Positions 11,473 to 25,925 of a stretch of DNA of 64,000 nucleotides are shown piece after piece. Location: the NCBI GenBank assembly GCA_947650285.1, contig CANTFL010000144.1:620001-684000 (forward strand), in the 5' to 3' direction. The notes under the pieces were generated by a model. It was not told where the DNA came from. It ran no database searches and saw only the letters and a program-made list of their open reading frames with translations. Every line of letters begins with the position of its first letter. Within the stretch, counting starts at the first letter, position 1. The stretch comes from Hyaloperonospora brassicae (taxonomy: Eukaryota; Oomycota; Peronosporomycetes; Peronosporales; Peronosporaceae). A program made the position numbers and the translations under genes.

Positions 11473-12763
11473 GAAGAGGTGGACGGGCACAGCAACAACA
11501 ACAATTTCGTTGACGACGTGCTCGTCAAACAACATCGGGACGTTTTCTCCCAAGCGTTTTCCCCGCTGGGGAACGTGTCGATCGCGGTCGGCCGGTAGGT
11601 CGGCCAACCATCCGGTTTGGCCTCGTGGATTTTTCACTCCTGTCTTTGTCGTCGGGCCAAACGCGAGGGTAGAGTCACGTAGAGAGAGGCCAGGACAGGA
11701 CTCGCTAAGCAGGTCTTGTTCTTCGGGCCTGGATGGGTTTCGCTCTCTTGTCCTCAGCTCTGACGTGCGCCGGCACCACCTGCTTCCAGAGCACGTGGCA
11801 GACGGGTAACACTGGGATGGCCTGGATACTACCGCTTTGCAGGAGCGCGCGAGCGAGCGAGCGAGCGGTTGTCCCGCGCTTTCACGATCGCCTCACGGCC
11901 CCACTGATCTTAGGCATGCGTTACAGTGCCGTGGCACCACAATGGCACGATATCTGCAGGAAGTGTCCGTGACTAACAACGACATGACTACTATGTGCTG
12001 AAAGTCACGTTGCGTCAACGGAAAGCAGCGACGACGAGCTCGGGCAAGTCACGGCATCTCACGCTGTTGCAAGAAACGGGTCCGCGCTGCATTCGGTATA
12101 CACAGCCGCGTCCGTTGAAGGCCGTGCACGCACATGTTGACAAAAGCTGTGGGTGCGACTGACTCTTTTCGTATGTTGGTACGCTCACGCGGACAAGGAA
12201 TGCAGTAGCTGTGTCACGTTTCATTTGTTGCTGTCGTTGGTGGTGGTGTTGTTGTATGTCGTCGCTCTCACTGGATACATAGCTCCATGACTCGCTACAG
12301 GTTCAACGTGGAGCAGTAGGTACGTGTTCGTCCTGGACGACCTCTGCTGGTATGAACAGGTTGAGGACCGACATAGCAACGACCTTCACGTGGAGACTAC
12401 CGCTCATCCCATAATCACAGGGACCGGCGCGATTCTCCGCATCTTTCGTTTGCTGTAGCCTGACGACACGCGATCACGTCGAGTGCCCCATTGCGAGACA
12501 TTGTAGCGTTGCGTTCGAGGCGATCGAACAATATTGTGGCCGGCACTGTACCATTGGTAGCTCTATCCATCGTAGCAGCGGTAGCTCGTGCAGGTAGTGA
12601 TCCAGTTGTCGATTCGTTGGACAAACGCTTGAGGTTATCCACAACAGAAAAAAGTACCGAACATGTGGCTGCTCCGCCTCGAGACGCTGGGTGCGCTGCG
12701 TTGCGCTGTTGTCGCTTCAAGAAAAACGCACCGTGAGTTATGCTTTCCAGCTCTCAATTCGGT

Positions 12764-12787
12764 GGGGCAATGGGGCAATGGGGCAAT
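12764..12787. repeat. 8-bp unit GGGGCAAT, three copies
   Basis: Three exact head-to-tail copies at 12764-12771, 12772-12779 and 12780-12787. Confidence 0.9.
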
Positions 12788-13899
12788 ACGTGGCTCACCG
12801 GGTCCGCGATCGGAAGCTTTGCTGGAAAAGACAAAGACGCACGATATGTTCGTACGAGACGGTGTAGAAATTGTCCCGCCGGATCAGCGTAGAAATGCAG
12901 CAAAAGCGCGCAAGACAACAACAAAGTGTCGTGATATGCGTTGCTAACGAGTGGTATACCACCGCATCGATTCGTTGGCGTCGAGGAGTCGTGACCGGAC
13001 TTGGAGCTCGCGGCCGATAAAGTGGTCGTCATCGAAGCTACTGGTGCACATGTAGCGCTTCGGCGTGTTTCGAAGCCAGCCAGAAAGTGTGAGCAGCATG
13101 GAGTACACGAGAATGCACAGGTGACTTGTGGAGTATCTTGATGCTACCTCTTTGTCACACAGTCCATCGAGCGCGCGGCTTACCACGATCTCGGAACGAA
13201 CGAAGAAGGACTACTTAGTCTCACCAGTCAGCTCCTGACATTCCAGAGACCGAGTGGGGTTCTACTCTGCGTTATCCGTGCGACGTGTCAATCACTGACT
13301 CTGTGCTCATCACAAGAACGCGGCGAGACGGATCAGAGCGGATCAGAGCGAGCGATCTCTCTGCACATTCACAGAACGAAACAAGCGCATCGATATTTCT
13401 TTGCGACACTGGCACCGCTGACACTCGAACGTAAACGCGACGTGTGCCATAACATTGATCACTCTTTTGTGTGGACGACGAGTCCCAAGAGCTCTATCAT
13501 CCTCGCCTCGATCACGACCACAGCAGAGTCAAGAAGCAAGCGCCATGTCTGCGACAGGCAGCCTCGTGCGCAGCACAAATGCAGCTTCAGAAGTTGTCTC
13601 GTCGTGCAAGATTAATGTGTAGAAGTGACCTATCGTGTTCAGAGTCGGTGGGTCGCACCGAATTCGCGCCACGGTCGAAGGCCGTCTCGACACATAGTCT
13701 CGACTGCATCCTACGATGTAATGTCTCACACGCATAAGCCAGGCAGGGTTCGCCGAGCTGACTACCGCCATTCGCATAGTTTGTTGATCGACCAGCACTC
13801 GCTACGCCCGTGGTAGCCGCTACAAGCAGGTTTCCTCGGGCGTTTATAAGTACGCATTAGCTTTTACCTCATGACAGCATACGCCATACCGTACACCTG

Positions 13900-13953
13900 T
13901 GTCTTTGTCTCATTTTTGGTGTCAAGGACATCTAACGGGCTCATCCCGTTACA
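13900..13953 (-). repeat. LTR-terminus relic, second family
   Basis: On the minus strand it begins TGTAACGGG at 13953, with CCCGTTAGA as the opposite arm, followed by TTGACACCAAA. The same order (TGTAACGGG, CCCGTT, TTGACACCAAA) recurs at 25863 on plus. The terminal hairpin is like that of the Ty3/gypsy LTRs here but the following sequence differs, so it is probably the 5' edge of a related LTR family. The other end was not found. Confidence 0.5.
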
Positions 13954-16900
13954 TAAGTGCTGCTAAGCAAAAACAACAATGTGCATATTGTCGTGATGGA
14001 TAATAGTCCCCAACATTTGCATGGCTGAGTGAATATTGTAGGAATATTACCGCCAAAAGCAAAATTCCGTACTGCTCCACGCATTGGTTGGTAACGGCTT
14101 ATAGATCGACCAACTAAACCACCAGTCGCTTCTAGACACTCGCAAGAAGTGGTCAGCAGCTAGTCGATGTTCATGTTAGTAAACAGCAAGAAATGGGACG
14201 ATTGATCTTCAGCCTTTCGTTACAGCATGTAGGCCCGAACACCCCGTTGTATACACGCAGTTCAAGTGTATGTACACGCTTTGATTCTGCACTTAAGTAC
14301 GCGTACTTTCGTAGCATGAATCAACTCTGTACTCAGCGTAGGTATCCGGCACTGTCATCAGCAAAGGCAAAGTGTGCTCTTTTTCTACGGAGCGTCAAAA
14401 GCAGCACATATGATGACGTTAGTGTAACGAAGAGCTTGCTATGCGATTGCAGGGATGTGTGCAATGTGTCGAAGCGGTAGGACGCTGTGCTGCCGTATAC
14501 ATGTTCCATCGAGACGCCAGCAGACGCCAAAGCCGGTCGAGGGCAGTTTGTGGCATCGATTGAACATGATGACGCCCATCTGCCGCCCCATGCGCTAAAG
14601 CCCCGACAGACGGTTCGCTTTCGTTTGACAGTACAAGTGCTTGGGAGCTTTGGCCTTCTGAATACGGAACAGTGGCAGAATGCAAAAAGCTGAAACTTTT
14701 GTTATCGTCTTCGTCGATAATACTGTTTGCTACACAGACGCCCTTGTTCATCTGGCTTTTTCGAGTCGATGTAAGTGTGGATGATGTAGGCAAAAGGAAA
14801 TTGACGAGGCATCTCGCGGGTGTGTCGAGTGGTGCTGTGACGGTGTTGAACTTCGGCTGACATAGCCTTGGTTTAGTAGGCTCGACAATAAATTGCAATG
14901 ACCGTATTCTAAAGACGTACTGTAACCGTGCAAAATTGTGATTACGATTACGGTAGACGTAGTAGGAATCGGTGGAGGACCTGACAATAGTGATTGTAAT
15001 GCACGTACATGTCAGAAACAGACATTGCTAGCAGTTGATGGATGCGTCTATTTTAGTTTACCATACTAAGTTGTATCGACAACTACATCAAACAGTGTAA
15101 GCAAGGTTTCTGTCGTTGTTAAATCATCCACTGATATGCAATGCAAATGTCAACCCTACAAATCGGAGCTTGCAGCTATTCTGGACTAGCAAAATCTCCA
15201 AGTCGTTAACCTTAGTTCTCACGAACCAATATGTTCTTTGATACTGAAGCAATTTTGTTGCATAAGAGCCGCGGCAGCTCTGTTCCAGATACAACTAATG
15301 TCGAGCAGTAAATAATTAGAGTCGGAGCTCGCTTCTGTATTTGCAGTAGTCCCATGATATCCGGGTAGCAAATGATACGAAGTTTGCAGGTTAAAAAGAC
15401 ATTCTATCCGTCATTGGATTTATTCGACGATAAATTTATCGTCCGTGCATTCGCATTGAAGAGTTCAACATCAACAAGCCACTATAAACTTGACGACGTT
15501 CAGGGAGGAAGTTGTAGGCACTTTTGTTGGCTCACAAGAACCCATATATGACCACAGTGAAGTCCTTGGACATTTAGACCGAAAGACGAAAAAAATAGTT
15601 TTTGCCCTTAACAACATGTTTATGACGATTTACTCTCGTGGCCCGCATCAACGCATCCGCGTGCGCTTAGCCAATCTTTGGTCAATCATATCCATCCAAA
15701 CGATGATGTAAACAGCGACTGGTTCGATGAGGCTCTTCTCTTAGTTTATCGAAGTTATGCCGATACACTTCGTCACCGCAAAGACCTGTCACTACTCTGA
15801 TCAGCGCGAATCCTTACGTACAGAGCTGTTTTCCTGAAAATGAAAAGTAAGCGTTGCCTAGTGTGGATTTATCGATCCACTCATCAGGCGCATACAGATG
15901 TTTCGGTCGTAGGCTGAGTCAGGTGGAGCAATTGTATTCCTAACTTCAGTAGAAGGAATTGGCTCTCAGCGTTCATTTTATTAAGATCTTCACGAAAATT
16001 CCAAGTCAGCGAGGCTTTACCTCAATGAGCTAAATATTTGCTCCCGACTTTGTATGTATGTAGCTCTTGCGGCTAAACCAAAAGGAATAATATATCAAAC
16101 AGCACAGATTGGTTGAATGTCAGCTACCAAAGTGGGGCTTATCACAACTCACTCGACAATTGAGCTAATTTGTATAAATGTTTGCCTGCTTAGTCGCTAG
16201 CGAAACCTTCGTAAGTCTTCGATATCGAAAACTAGATCTAAGTAAATATACATTTACAGGCCGCAAATCTCACTGAATGACGTTATACCAAAACATGACT
16301 GTAGATTCACCTTGATAATTGCGATGCAAAATGCTCAGACTTACTACGCATCTAAGATAGCAACATATTTGCAAATTTGATTACAATATCTAGACCTCTG
16401 CATAACCTTCACGATGGTATCGGTTGTAAGTAAGGTTGCAAAGGGTGAAGCATTGTTCAACGTATGTTGGCATTGTTTACCCGTGTTTTTGAATAGGAGT
16501 ACAGGGTGTACGGATGACAAAATCTTGGGAAGCGTTGCTCATAGTCGTCCTTGCAAAGTCAAGAACATTGGCAGAGACTGTGCATCGTAAGGGCAAAATA
16601 AAAGTTTGTTGCCAACAGAGCAGCCATCTTTATGAACAAAGGATTTATCTCTTGATGCAATCACCTAGACATGAAGTGGGAGTAAATGCATGGTCTGTTG
16701 GATCATCAGCAGGTGATCACGCGTCGGGTCGGCTCTCCACGGCGCAATCATATGGATGAGCAGCCATTCCTCGCATGCACCTATCCATCAGAAAACATGG
16801 CGAGGCCTGTCGAGCACCCTTTTTTTAAAGAGCAGTATGCTTGGATGTATCCTTGTCGTACAGATCATTGTCTGTCTTTAGAATAATGGTATCTTGAGAG

Positions 16901-17480
16901 AGCCTGCAATCGCGTGAGAAGCCTTAGACTAGCAAATTAGAGCTACGAATCTAGTAAAATGCTCACTGGTATTGGAAAATCTGATTGGCGGAGATACTGG
17001 TATTTGGAAAAACCCTCAGCCCAACAGCTGCTATAGAAACGGTTCGAGAAACCGGTATGCCCATATGACCCATGCGTCGTCCGCAAAAGGCACGTCGTTT
17101 CTAATGCCACCCGTTATTCACGACCGGTCGAGTCCGCACATCGCGCGCACTTTTGTCGGGCCATCTGACTATGAGCATGGACGAAAAAGAGCTGACAGGA
17201 TCATCATCCTGGATTTTGTATGCCGTGTCTAGGATAGAGAGCAAATGCTTGGAAAGCTCTTTGTATGGCTAGAAAACAGATTGATGTGCTATTGTCCACG
17301 TCGTCAGTTGTGATCGAACATGTGGACAAGACCTCGTACATCGGCGATCAGCCACAGTGAGTGAGTGAGTGAGTGAGAAGGTGATGTATGCTCAGGCAGG
17401 CGAACGACCCGATTCATCTCGATCAGACACAAGATCTAGAGTTTGCTGTTCAAACAAAGCACGAATAAGCATTGGACGCT
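13954..17480. other. Gene-free, increasingly AT-rich DNA
   Basis: Only short frames. A stretch near 15715-15800 (plus) reads SDWFDEALLLVYRSYADTLR and looks like decayed protein sequence, but the family is not recognised. A GTGA microsatellite lies at about 17357-17377. Confidence 0.5.
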
Positions 17481-17600
17481 TCTGTCTGCTGATACAAAAG
17501 GTGTTGTATGCTACTGGAAGTTTCCTTCTGCACCTGTACGTTTCTGTCGATTCCGGAATGTTTCTGTCTGCTCCTAGAAGTTTCTGTCTGTATCCAAAGG
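17481..17600. repeat. 20-bp minisatellite, six units
   Basis: Six consecutive imperfect 20-bp units in exact register, starting at 17481, 17501, 17521, 17541, 17561 and 17581. The last three begin TTTCTGTC. The repeat also creates the short minus-strand frames here, which were not annotated. Confidence 0.85.
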
Positions 17601-17830
17601 TTTCGTCGTCGCTGCGAGCCACGCTCATTTTCCAAGTCGATGCGGTGGCTTGTCATGCATTGAGACTACTTTTCGTAGTGAGGACAGCCGTTGCATTGTT
17701 TGTGACGTCCCAGTCCAACATCAGTCGATTCTCCACTATTGTTCCTCATGGTAGCGAGCTGCGCGTCCTGCTCGGTCATTTTAGACGCACGCAGCCCACT
17801 CTGTCTTCTATGTAACTGCTGTGAGCTGCT

Positions 17831-19499
<1,669 letters not shown>

Positions 19500-19889
19500 C
19501 GAAGCAGCTTCAGGTCGTGTTCGCACCGACTGACTGATCGAGTGATCGACTGACCGACTGACCGACTGACAGCAAAGGACTGATGAGAGACCACGTTGCG
19601 ACTTTCACAATGCAGTGCGACGCTACGATGGGACAAGAGTGGGACGTCGAGCCCAAGCGTCAGGCAGACGGGCGAATCACAAGTGCCCAAGAGACAGACG
19701 TCTGACGACCAGGAGACCGACTGCTCTGAGCGAAGAAACGGCCGCCCAGAAACGCGACCAGAGAGATGGACCACTTCACACGGCAACGTGGGTACATTAG
19801 TATCGAAGAGCTGTCTGAGTACATCCAATTGACGGTAGCGCCATGGGCAACGGCAAGTGACAAGTCGCAACGTCGGACCTGGAAACACA

Positions 19890-21819
19890 CTATGCGCACG
19901 CGTATCCGGCCTGAACCATAATGTCTGGATACAGATTGTGCCACTCCTGCACGAGCGGCGCGTACAACTCGGGATGCGACCGCTGGAACGCAGCCGGGTC
20001 TTCGGCAAAGCAGACAAAGACCGTGGCGACCGAACTGTCAATAACGGCCAGGGGCGTGACAGCAACGCCAGTGCCGACAATGAGACCCAGGACCGCCAGG
20101 AATGCAGTGCTGCTGTGGAACGTAATGGCGTCCGTCGTCTCGGCGATCACTGCGCCAGCAGCAGCGCAAATGAGACCTGCGAGAGATAGCGCACAAGAGG
20201 TGAGTCACACGCACGACCTTTGCAATGCAGGGAAACTCATGTGCGCAAACCGTACCGATGCCAAGCGCGGCAAAACCGAGCACATTGCCGATCAGGTCGT
20301 CGTTGATGATGGCATCGAAGCCACGCTGCTTGAAGAGCTCAAACACGGCCTTGCCTGCCTTCGTGAAGTTGTAGCCGTAGATGCCGACGTACACATACGC
20401 CCAGCGGTTAAAGTACTCCATGAGCGACTGCAGACAGCCCAAGATACACTCTGCAAAGCATGCCAGTGCGCTGCCGTTTTGACGACTGCTCTCTGCCAAC
20501 TGCGATCAGCACACAAGTCACCGAGTGAGTGCACGAACAGAGTCGAGTGGCAACATGCTGCACGATAGTCGCAACGTACCGAGCGAAGCGCCTGCAAAAA
20601 GGCGACGATGAGTGAGCCAAAGCAAATGGAACCAAACGACGACGTCGAGCTGCGCTTCAGCGAGGCGCCTGTTGCACCTGACGACTCGGTGTTGTACCAG
20701 AACGTCGCGACGGTACCCGCAACCGTCGTGTGTGCCACGTTCTTGAACACCTGAAGGCCCCAGTAGAACGACAGGAGCAAGAAGAAGAATGCGACGTAGG
20801 ACGCGCCTGACTGGCGATACGCGGATCGAGTAGATGTCGTCGTCGTAGCGGTCGTCGAGCTCGGGTTTGCTTTCGAAATCTTGTTGGCAACACCCAGCAA
20901 AGCCATGGCCCAAATGATCACCCACGCAATCTGCACGATCGTAAACACGATCGACACAATGTACGTGGACGAGTGTGCGGCAATCGCTCCTTCAGCCACG
21001 CGCAAGTTGGCGACTGCAAACGGAATACGGTGCTGCACCGCACGCGCGTAGCAGAGATTCAGCAGTGCAATCAGAAAGCCAACGACTGCAATGAAGATGT
21101 TGCCAAGCAGCACGCCATACACTGCAAAGGCAAACGAGATGCCCACGTTGAACCACAGCACAAACAGAATCATGACCCGAGCGTAGGCCACGATGAGCTT
21201 GACCATGACAAGGGCCAGGACCATCGACACGACAGCCATAACGGTGGCAATCGTCAGCACGACTGCCGTGTCATTGCCCGGCAGCAGCTCACTCGAGTGG
21301 GTTTCGGGGTCCGTCACTGTCTGGAGGCCCCACACGACCATCAGCGCGAGAATCGCACCGACATTCAGCACGAAAAGCAGCGCAAATGGCCAGTCTTGGC
21401 ATGTCGCGCTTGCCCCAGCCGTCTTTTGGTCGCTAGTGAAGCCCCCCCCCCCACACAACGAGTCAGTACGATGGACAACGGGACGAACCGAGCCGTAGCC
21501 AGGTAGCTTGTGTATACATGTCCAGGTATACACATCGATACACGTCGACAACATCTCGAGTTGCGATGCAAACAAAACACACACACACACACACACACAC
21601 ACAAGAAAGACGACCCGCGTACGGTTTGATGGGGTTCACGTCCGGACCGCTGGGGACGCTCGAGTCTGTATACCTGAGAGATAAAAGACAGACCGACAGA
21701 CCGTTAGACGGAGGTATACACATGATCAGTCGCACGCTGTTTCACGCCCACTCATTGCGGCAGCAACGATCGACCAGAGGGGAACGAGAGGACGGCGGGA
21801 CGTACGATTGCGTGAACAT
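19890..21819 (-). CDS. Choline-transporter-like protein (CTL/SLC44, Pns1-like)
   Basis: Multi-pass membrane protein of the CTL family. Model: 21819-21746, 21673-about 21599, 21432-20580, 20499-20256, 20176-19890, about 510 residues, normal for the family. Exons 3-5 join in frame at clean GT-AG sites. The exon 2 donor is uncertain because it lies inside a GT repeat. Hydrophobic segments include WPFALLFVLNVGAILALMVV, VMAVVSMVLALVMVKLIVAY, IVSIVFTIVQIAWVIIWAMA and YVAFFFLLLSFYWGLQVFKN. Family hallmarks follow: VAGTVATFWY, then FGSICFGSLIVAFLQALR, LMEYFNRWAYVYVGIYGYNF and KAVFELFKQRGFDAIINDDL. The C-terminus has CFAEDPAAFQRSHPELY. Choline specificity is not shown by sequence. Divergent from the BRAP2-like gene; tandem with the CNNM-like gene. 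Confidence 0.88.
21577..21602. repeat. (AC)13 microsatellite in an intron
   Basis: Uninterrupted AC dinucleotides on plus. On the coding (minus) strand of the CTL-like gene they are GT repeats at the start of intron 2. Confidence 0.95.
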
Positions 21820-22435
21820 GGCGCGACTGGTTCTTCGCGCAGTCGCTTTTGTTGCTGCGGTGGCGTCGTTTGCTTTTCTCGCTGTGGGACGTTTTTGTAT
21901 ATAAAATGCAAATGTGTGGGAGTGTGTGTGTGAGTGTGTGAGTGAGTGTGTGAGTGAGTGTGTGTGTGAGTGTGAGTGTGTGTGAGTGTGAGTGTGTGTG
22001 AGTGGGTGTGTGTGTGAGTGTCTCTCTCTCACTGCTTCTTACGCTCAAAAGTGAGTTCGAGAGAGACAGAAAACAGACAAAGCCGATTCGAGAAGCGGAA
22101 CGAAGAAAAAGCAAACACAAATGTGCGGTGCGTCGGCGATGACGGCAAAGTGGCAACCGACTGGTTCTTTTTTGTCCCCTCGGCCGCCCGCGACGCGATT
22201 GCTTTTTTTCTGTCGCCTGGCTTTACGAACACGAGGTCATTAACAACAGGTCAGCGAGCGACGGCGTTGTGATAAAGTACGAATAAGCCCACCGACCGAG
22301 CCGTTGACCCGTTGCAATTAATTCCATACCATTTCGTACTTCCCCTACCGTCTATTCCGTTTATTGACAATATGTTGTTCCCCGCCACCTGTGGCCACTC
22401 TCTCGCCGTGACAATTAATTCCGTCGGCCTCAAAC
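21820..22435. promoter_or_regulatory. Divergent promoter region, CTL-like / BRAP2-like genes
   Basis: 616 bp between the two start codons. It holds a long GTGT/GTGA microsatellite (about 21915-22020) and pyrimidine-rich patches. It presumably carries both promoters; no initiator element could be assigned with confidence. Confidence 0.55.
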
Positions 22436-22612
22436 ATGTTCCAGATCCGCGTCGAGGCCGCCGACGACGCCGTCCACACAGTGCACGAGAGCGCGTCGTT
22501 CCTCACTGGTAACCCACAGGTGCGCGTCGTCACGGGCAAACTGCGGTTCTACCGCGCAGACGAGACGTACGCGTCGACGTCGTCGTCTGCAGCCAACAAC
22601 AACAACAACAAC

Positions 22613-22643
<31 letters not shown>

Positions 22644-24509
22644 CGCCGTGTAATACCATCGACAGCAGCGCAAGTCAAAGTAACGCGAGTCGAAGTAACG
22701 CGAGTAGCACTTTGCTGCCTTTGCTGCCACTGCCGCTTGAACGCAGTGCATTAGTGTGCGTTGTGACAGTGCCGTCGCACATGTCGCCCGTGGAGATTCT
22801 CGAGTTCCTGTCGGGTTTTCGAGACGACATTGCGCTTGTGCGGATCCTCAAAGACTCGGAACGGAGCAATTGTATGGTACTCGTGCAGTTCCAGACACAA
22901 GAGCGAGCGGACCAGTTCTTTCTGGTACGCAGTGCATGCTGAGGTAGGACCCGTGGGAGGTACTGGCTGCAGGTTGTTGACTACTCAAACCTCTACTTGT
23001 TCTTGTTCTTGTTCGTCTTCGTTGGTGTTGTGTCACCTTTTTTGTCTGTCTCTGTCACCTGTGGGGCACACAGGACCATACGGGCAGGTACTTTAACTCG
23101 ATCGAGCAGGAACGGTGCAAGATTGTGTTTGTGCGCAGCATCGAGTTTGATGTCGTAGCTGGCGAAGACCAACTGACTTGCGAGGACGCACTCGAAGAGA
23201 AAAAGGTCGATGAAGAAAAGGTTGTTGCTAGTGGATTCGTGAGCTCGCGGTCAGAGACGAGAACGAGTAGAGCGCAGATGCGGAAGCTGTTCCCGCTGCC
23301 CCCAGCTGGAATGACCGAGATCCCGACGTGTGCGGTCTGTCTAGATCGACTCGATGCTTCGGCATCGGGTATTCTGACGACGCTGTGCAACCACTCTTTC
23401 CACTGTGACTGCCTCTTCCGGTGGGAAGGATCGAGCTGTCCAGTTTGTCGATATAGCCATGGCGACATTGGGTCGTCGTGTGAGGTGTGCGGCACAGCGG
23501 AGCACCTCTGGATCTGTCTGATCTGCGGCCATGTTGGCTGTGGACGCTACTCGGGTGAGCACGCCAAAGAGCACTATCAGGACACGCTGCATACGTACTC
23601 GTTAGAGTTGGAGACTCAGCGCGTATGGGACTACGCCGGTGACGGATACGTTCATCGACTGATCTTGAACAAGCAGGACGGCAAGTTTGTAGAGTTCCCA
23701 AGTCCAAACAATCGAAGCAGCGAGCGATCGCAGCATCCTCCGACTACATCTGCAGAGGAAGAAGAAGGCGAACATCGGAAGCTCGAAAAACTTGCAGTCG
23801 AGTACAACTTTCTTCTCAAGAGGTAAGCAGTACTTGTTGGCTTTTTGTTGGGCCTTGCAGCTGGTCTGATCTTTTCGCTGCACGTCGCGCGCACTAGTCA
23901 ATTGGAGGAGCAGCGTCTCTATTACGAACGACTGCTTGCACGAGGTGAGGAAGGCGAGAGCCGGCAGCTGCTGACTGCACACGAGCACGAACGCAAGCAG
24001 CTCAAGAAAGCGAATACGACGCTAGCTGAAAAGACCAAAAAGCTCGAGGAGGAGTTGGCGTTTGTAAGGTGCGTGAAGAAGTACAGGACCGTTGTTTCGC
24101 GCTTGATTTGTGCTTGACGGTGAATGGCTGCATGCTGTTGCATACCAGGGAGCTGAACAAGTCACTGATTGAGAACCAGAAGCAGTGGAAGGAGCGTGTA
24201 CGTCTGCTAGAGGAGCACAACACACGAGCTGAGCAGGAGACAACGTTGCGGATTGGTGACTTGGAGGGCCAGGTCCGCGATCTCATGTTCTACCTCGACA
24301 CGCAGAACAAGGTCGAGCAGAGTGCACACCGAGATGATATTGTGGTACGTCTTTGCTTTCTGCATTGGTGCTGCAAGTGCAATAAGCTTGACACGTTGTT
24401 GTATGTGCAACAGGGAGGTACGGTTGAGATCGAATCCAGGACGGTAGCTAGCGAGAAAAGTGCGGTAACTTCGTCGACAAGACGAAAGAGCAAAGGTAGG
24501 AAACGATAG
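22436..24509 (+). CDS. BRAP2-like RING / UBP-zinc-finger / coiled-coil protein
   Basis: Likely E3 ubiquitin ligase resembling BRCA1-associated protein 2, a Ras-pathway and cytoplasmic-retention regulator in animals. Exons 22436-22924, 23074-23822, 23898-24068, 24149-24344, 24414-24509 (introns 149, 75, 80 and 69 bp, all GT-AG), 566 residues. The order matches the family. An N-terminal BRAP2 domain has VPSHMSPVEILEFLSGF and CMVLVQFQTQERADQF. A RING runs from CAVCLDRLD through CNHSFHCDCL to CPVCR. A ZnF-UBP runs from CEVCGTAEHLWICLICGHVG to HAKEHYQDTLHTYSLEL. A long coiled coil follows, rich in Glu/Lys/Leu (SQLEEQRLYYERLL; LNKSLIENQKQWKERV). The tail is basic (RRKSKGRKR). An Asn6-Ser run early in exon 1 comes from a microsatellite. 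Confidence 0.92.
22595..22642. repeat. (AAC)6(AGT)10 coding microsatellite
   Basis: Two adjacent triplet arrays inside exon 1 of the BRAP2-like gene, encoding six Asn then ten Ser, in the linker before the conserved part of the N-terminal domain. Probably length-variable. Confidence 0.95.
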
Positions 24510-25860
24510 AACCCGCAATGAGGAATGGAAAATGAGCTTGTACGGAGATTGTGTTATGGGTAATAAGCTATTTACACAGCTACGCAAGATCGGCACCGAG
24601 AAATCGACTGATCGTGACACTTTTGGCCGACGTTGTCAGTGGGTGGAAATTGTGCGCACTGATGGGTCGGAAGCGCGGCTATAGTAGCGCTTTTGCATTG
24701 TGCTCTCGAACGTGTAAGTACAAGAACGGAAGGCAATAGCACACACTGCAAATGCCCATATACCTTCTGCGCAGCATTTCTATGTGCTAATAATGACGAC
24801 ATAGGCGAATAGTCTGACGTCAATAAAGTTTGTGGACGAACATGCCAAAGATATGCTGCGGTCGGCCACTATTTTCGCAGCGTTACATCGTTGTCGCTCG
24901 TCGAGTCAAGTCACCATTCCGAGCTTGCATCGATGCTTCCAACTTTGTGCCTGTCATCGATATGTCATCCGTCATCATCATCTGCGCGTTTGCGATGCTT
25001 TGTGCAAGAGCGCTCGATCTCGACGATTACTTACTGTCCTGCAGGTGGAGCTGAATGTAACAGTTTACAAGCTATCTTAGCCATGGCTCGAATTACCGAT
25101 CCTGCGTCTGTGCGTAGTTAGATGTAATGCTTACCTGCAGTACTGTAGACCGCCCGACCTTAGCATGAATCGATGTTTACCTCGCTTGCATGCAGTATCG
25201 CAGGTTCACGACTACGTTTGCGCCGCTAGTGGACAGTGGGGATGACTACGACAAAAGAACTTCGTGAGGAACGGGGTGTTACGTCTTTGTGATGGCAGCG
25301 CTTGCTTTGTGCGCCTCTTTACGACCGTGAAATCGATACTCTTGTCGACGGCAAATCAACGAGCTGAAAGCTGTCGACTATTACTGCGCTCGTACATTTG
25401 ACTACTTATATCCAAATAACAAGTACAAGGCGGCGTATCATGCCACTCTGTACCGGATTGCGCTACGACCCTTCGAAACAGGCAAATTATAGTACGATTG
25501 GGAGATTTTTCTTCTCTGGGCTGGCTCACTCAGAGGAAAAAAATCATACAAGGTGAAGAGTACTTCAGGGCTATACTTGGGCTTGCGCCTGCATCAGTCG
25601 CAGATATCATCGATTTTCGATGCATATGGATGCCACGCGCTACAAAATGGACATAGCCTGTCAATGATATCCCAACCCTCTCTCCGCAAATCGGCGACTT
25701 CTCAGCCAGAATGATCGGGGCTTCTTGAAAATTACAAGAAATCTCTGGCTTTCATCCTGGCGCATGACTCTGTTAAGGCTTCATCCTCTTCCGTTTTCAT
25801 CCGGGAAGATCAGTTACGACCGTCGAGGTAGCTGATGGAATACGAATGGAATGGATACGG
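24510..25860. other. No recognisable gene
   Basis: Only frames under 90 codons, without motifs. The 3' untranslated region of the BRAP2-like gene should be in the first part. Confidence 0.5.
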
Positions 25861-25862
25861 AC

Positions 25863-25925
25863 TGTAACGGGTTGGCCCGTTTACATGGCATTGACACCAA
25901 ATAATGTGGACGTATGTGTTATCCT
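25863..25925 (+). repeat. LTR-terminus relic, second family
   Basis: Begins TGTAACGGG with opposite arm CCCGTTTACA, then ATGGCATTGACACCAAA. It matches the 13953 relic in motif order. The body downstream is decayed and the end was not found. Confidence 0.5.

Larger units (their letters stand above)
10901..13899. other. No confident gene; low-complexity tracts
   Basis: Several frames of 100-220 codons exist (for example 10857-11513 and 11345-11809 on plus, 11269-11637 on minus), but they run through trinucleotide tracts and have no domain signature. A GAGC-type run lies near 11842-11866. Confidence 0.5.

Noticed and set aside
11345..11809. Plus-strand open frame with Ala/Leu runs
   Set aside because: Openness comes from the CTG/GTT tract; no domain.
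21463..22156. Cys/Val, His/Thr and Ser runs in open frames
   Set aside because: Translations of GT/AC and GTGA microsatellites.
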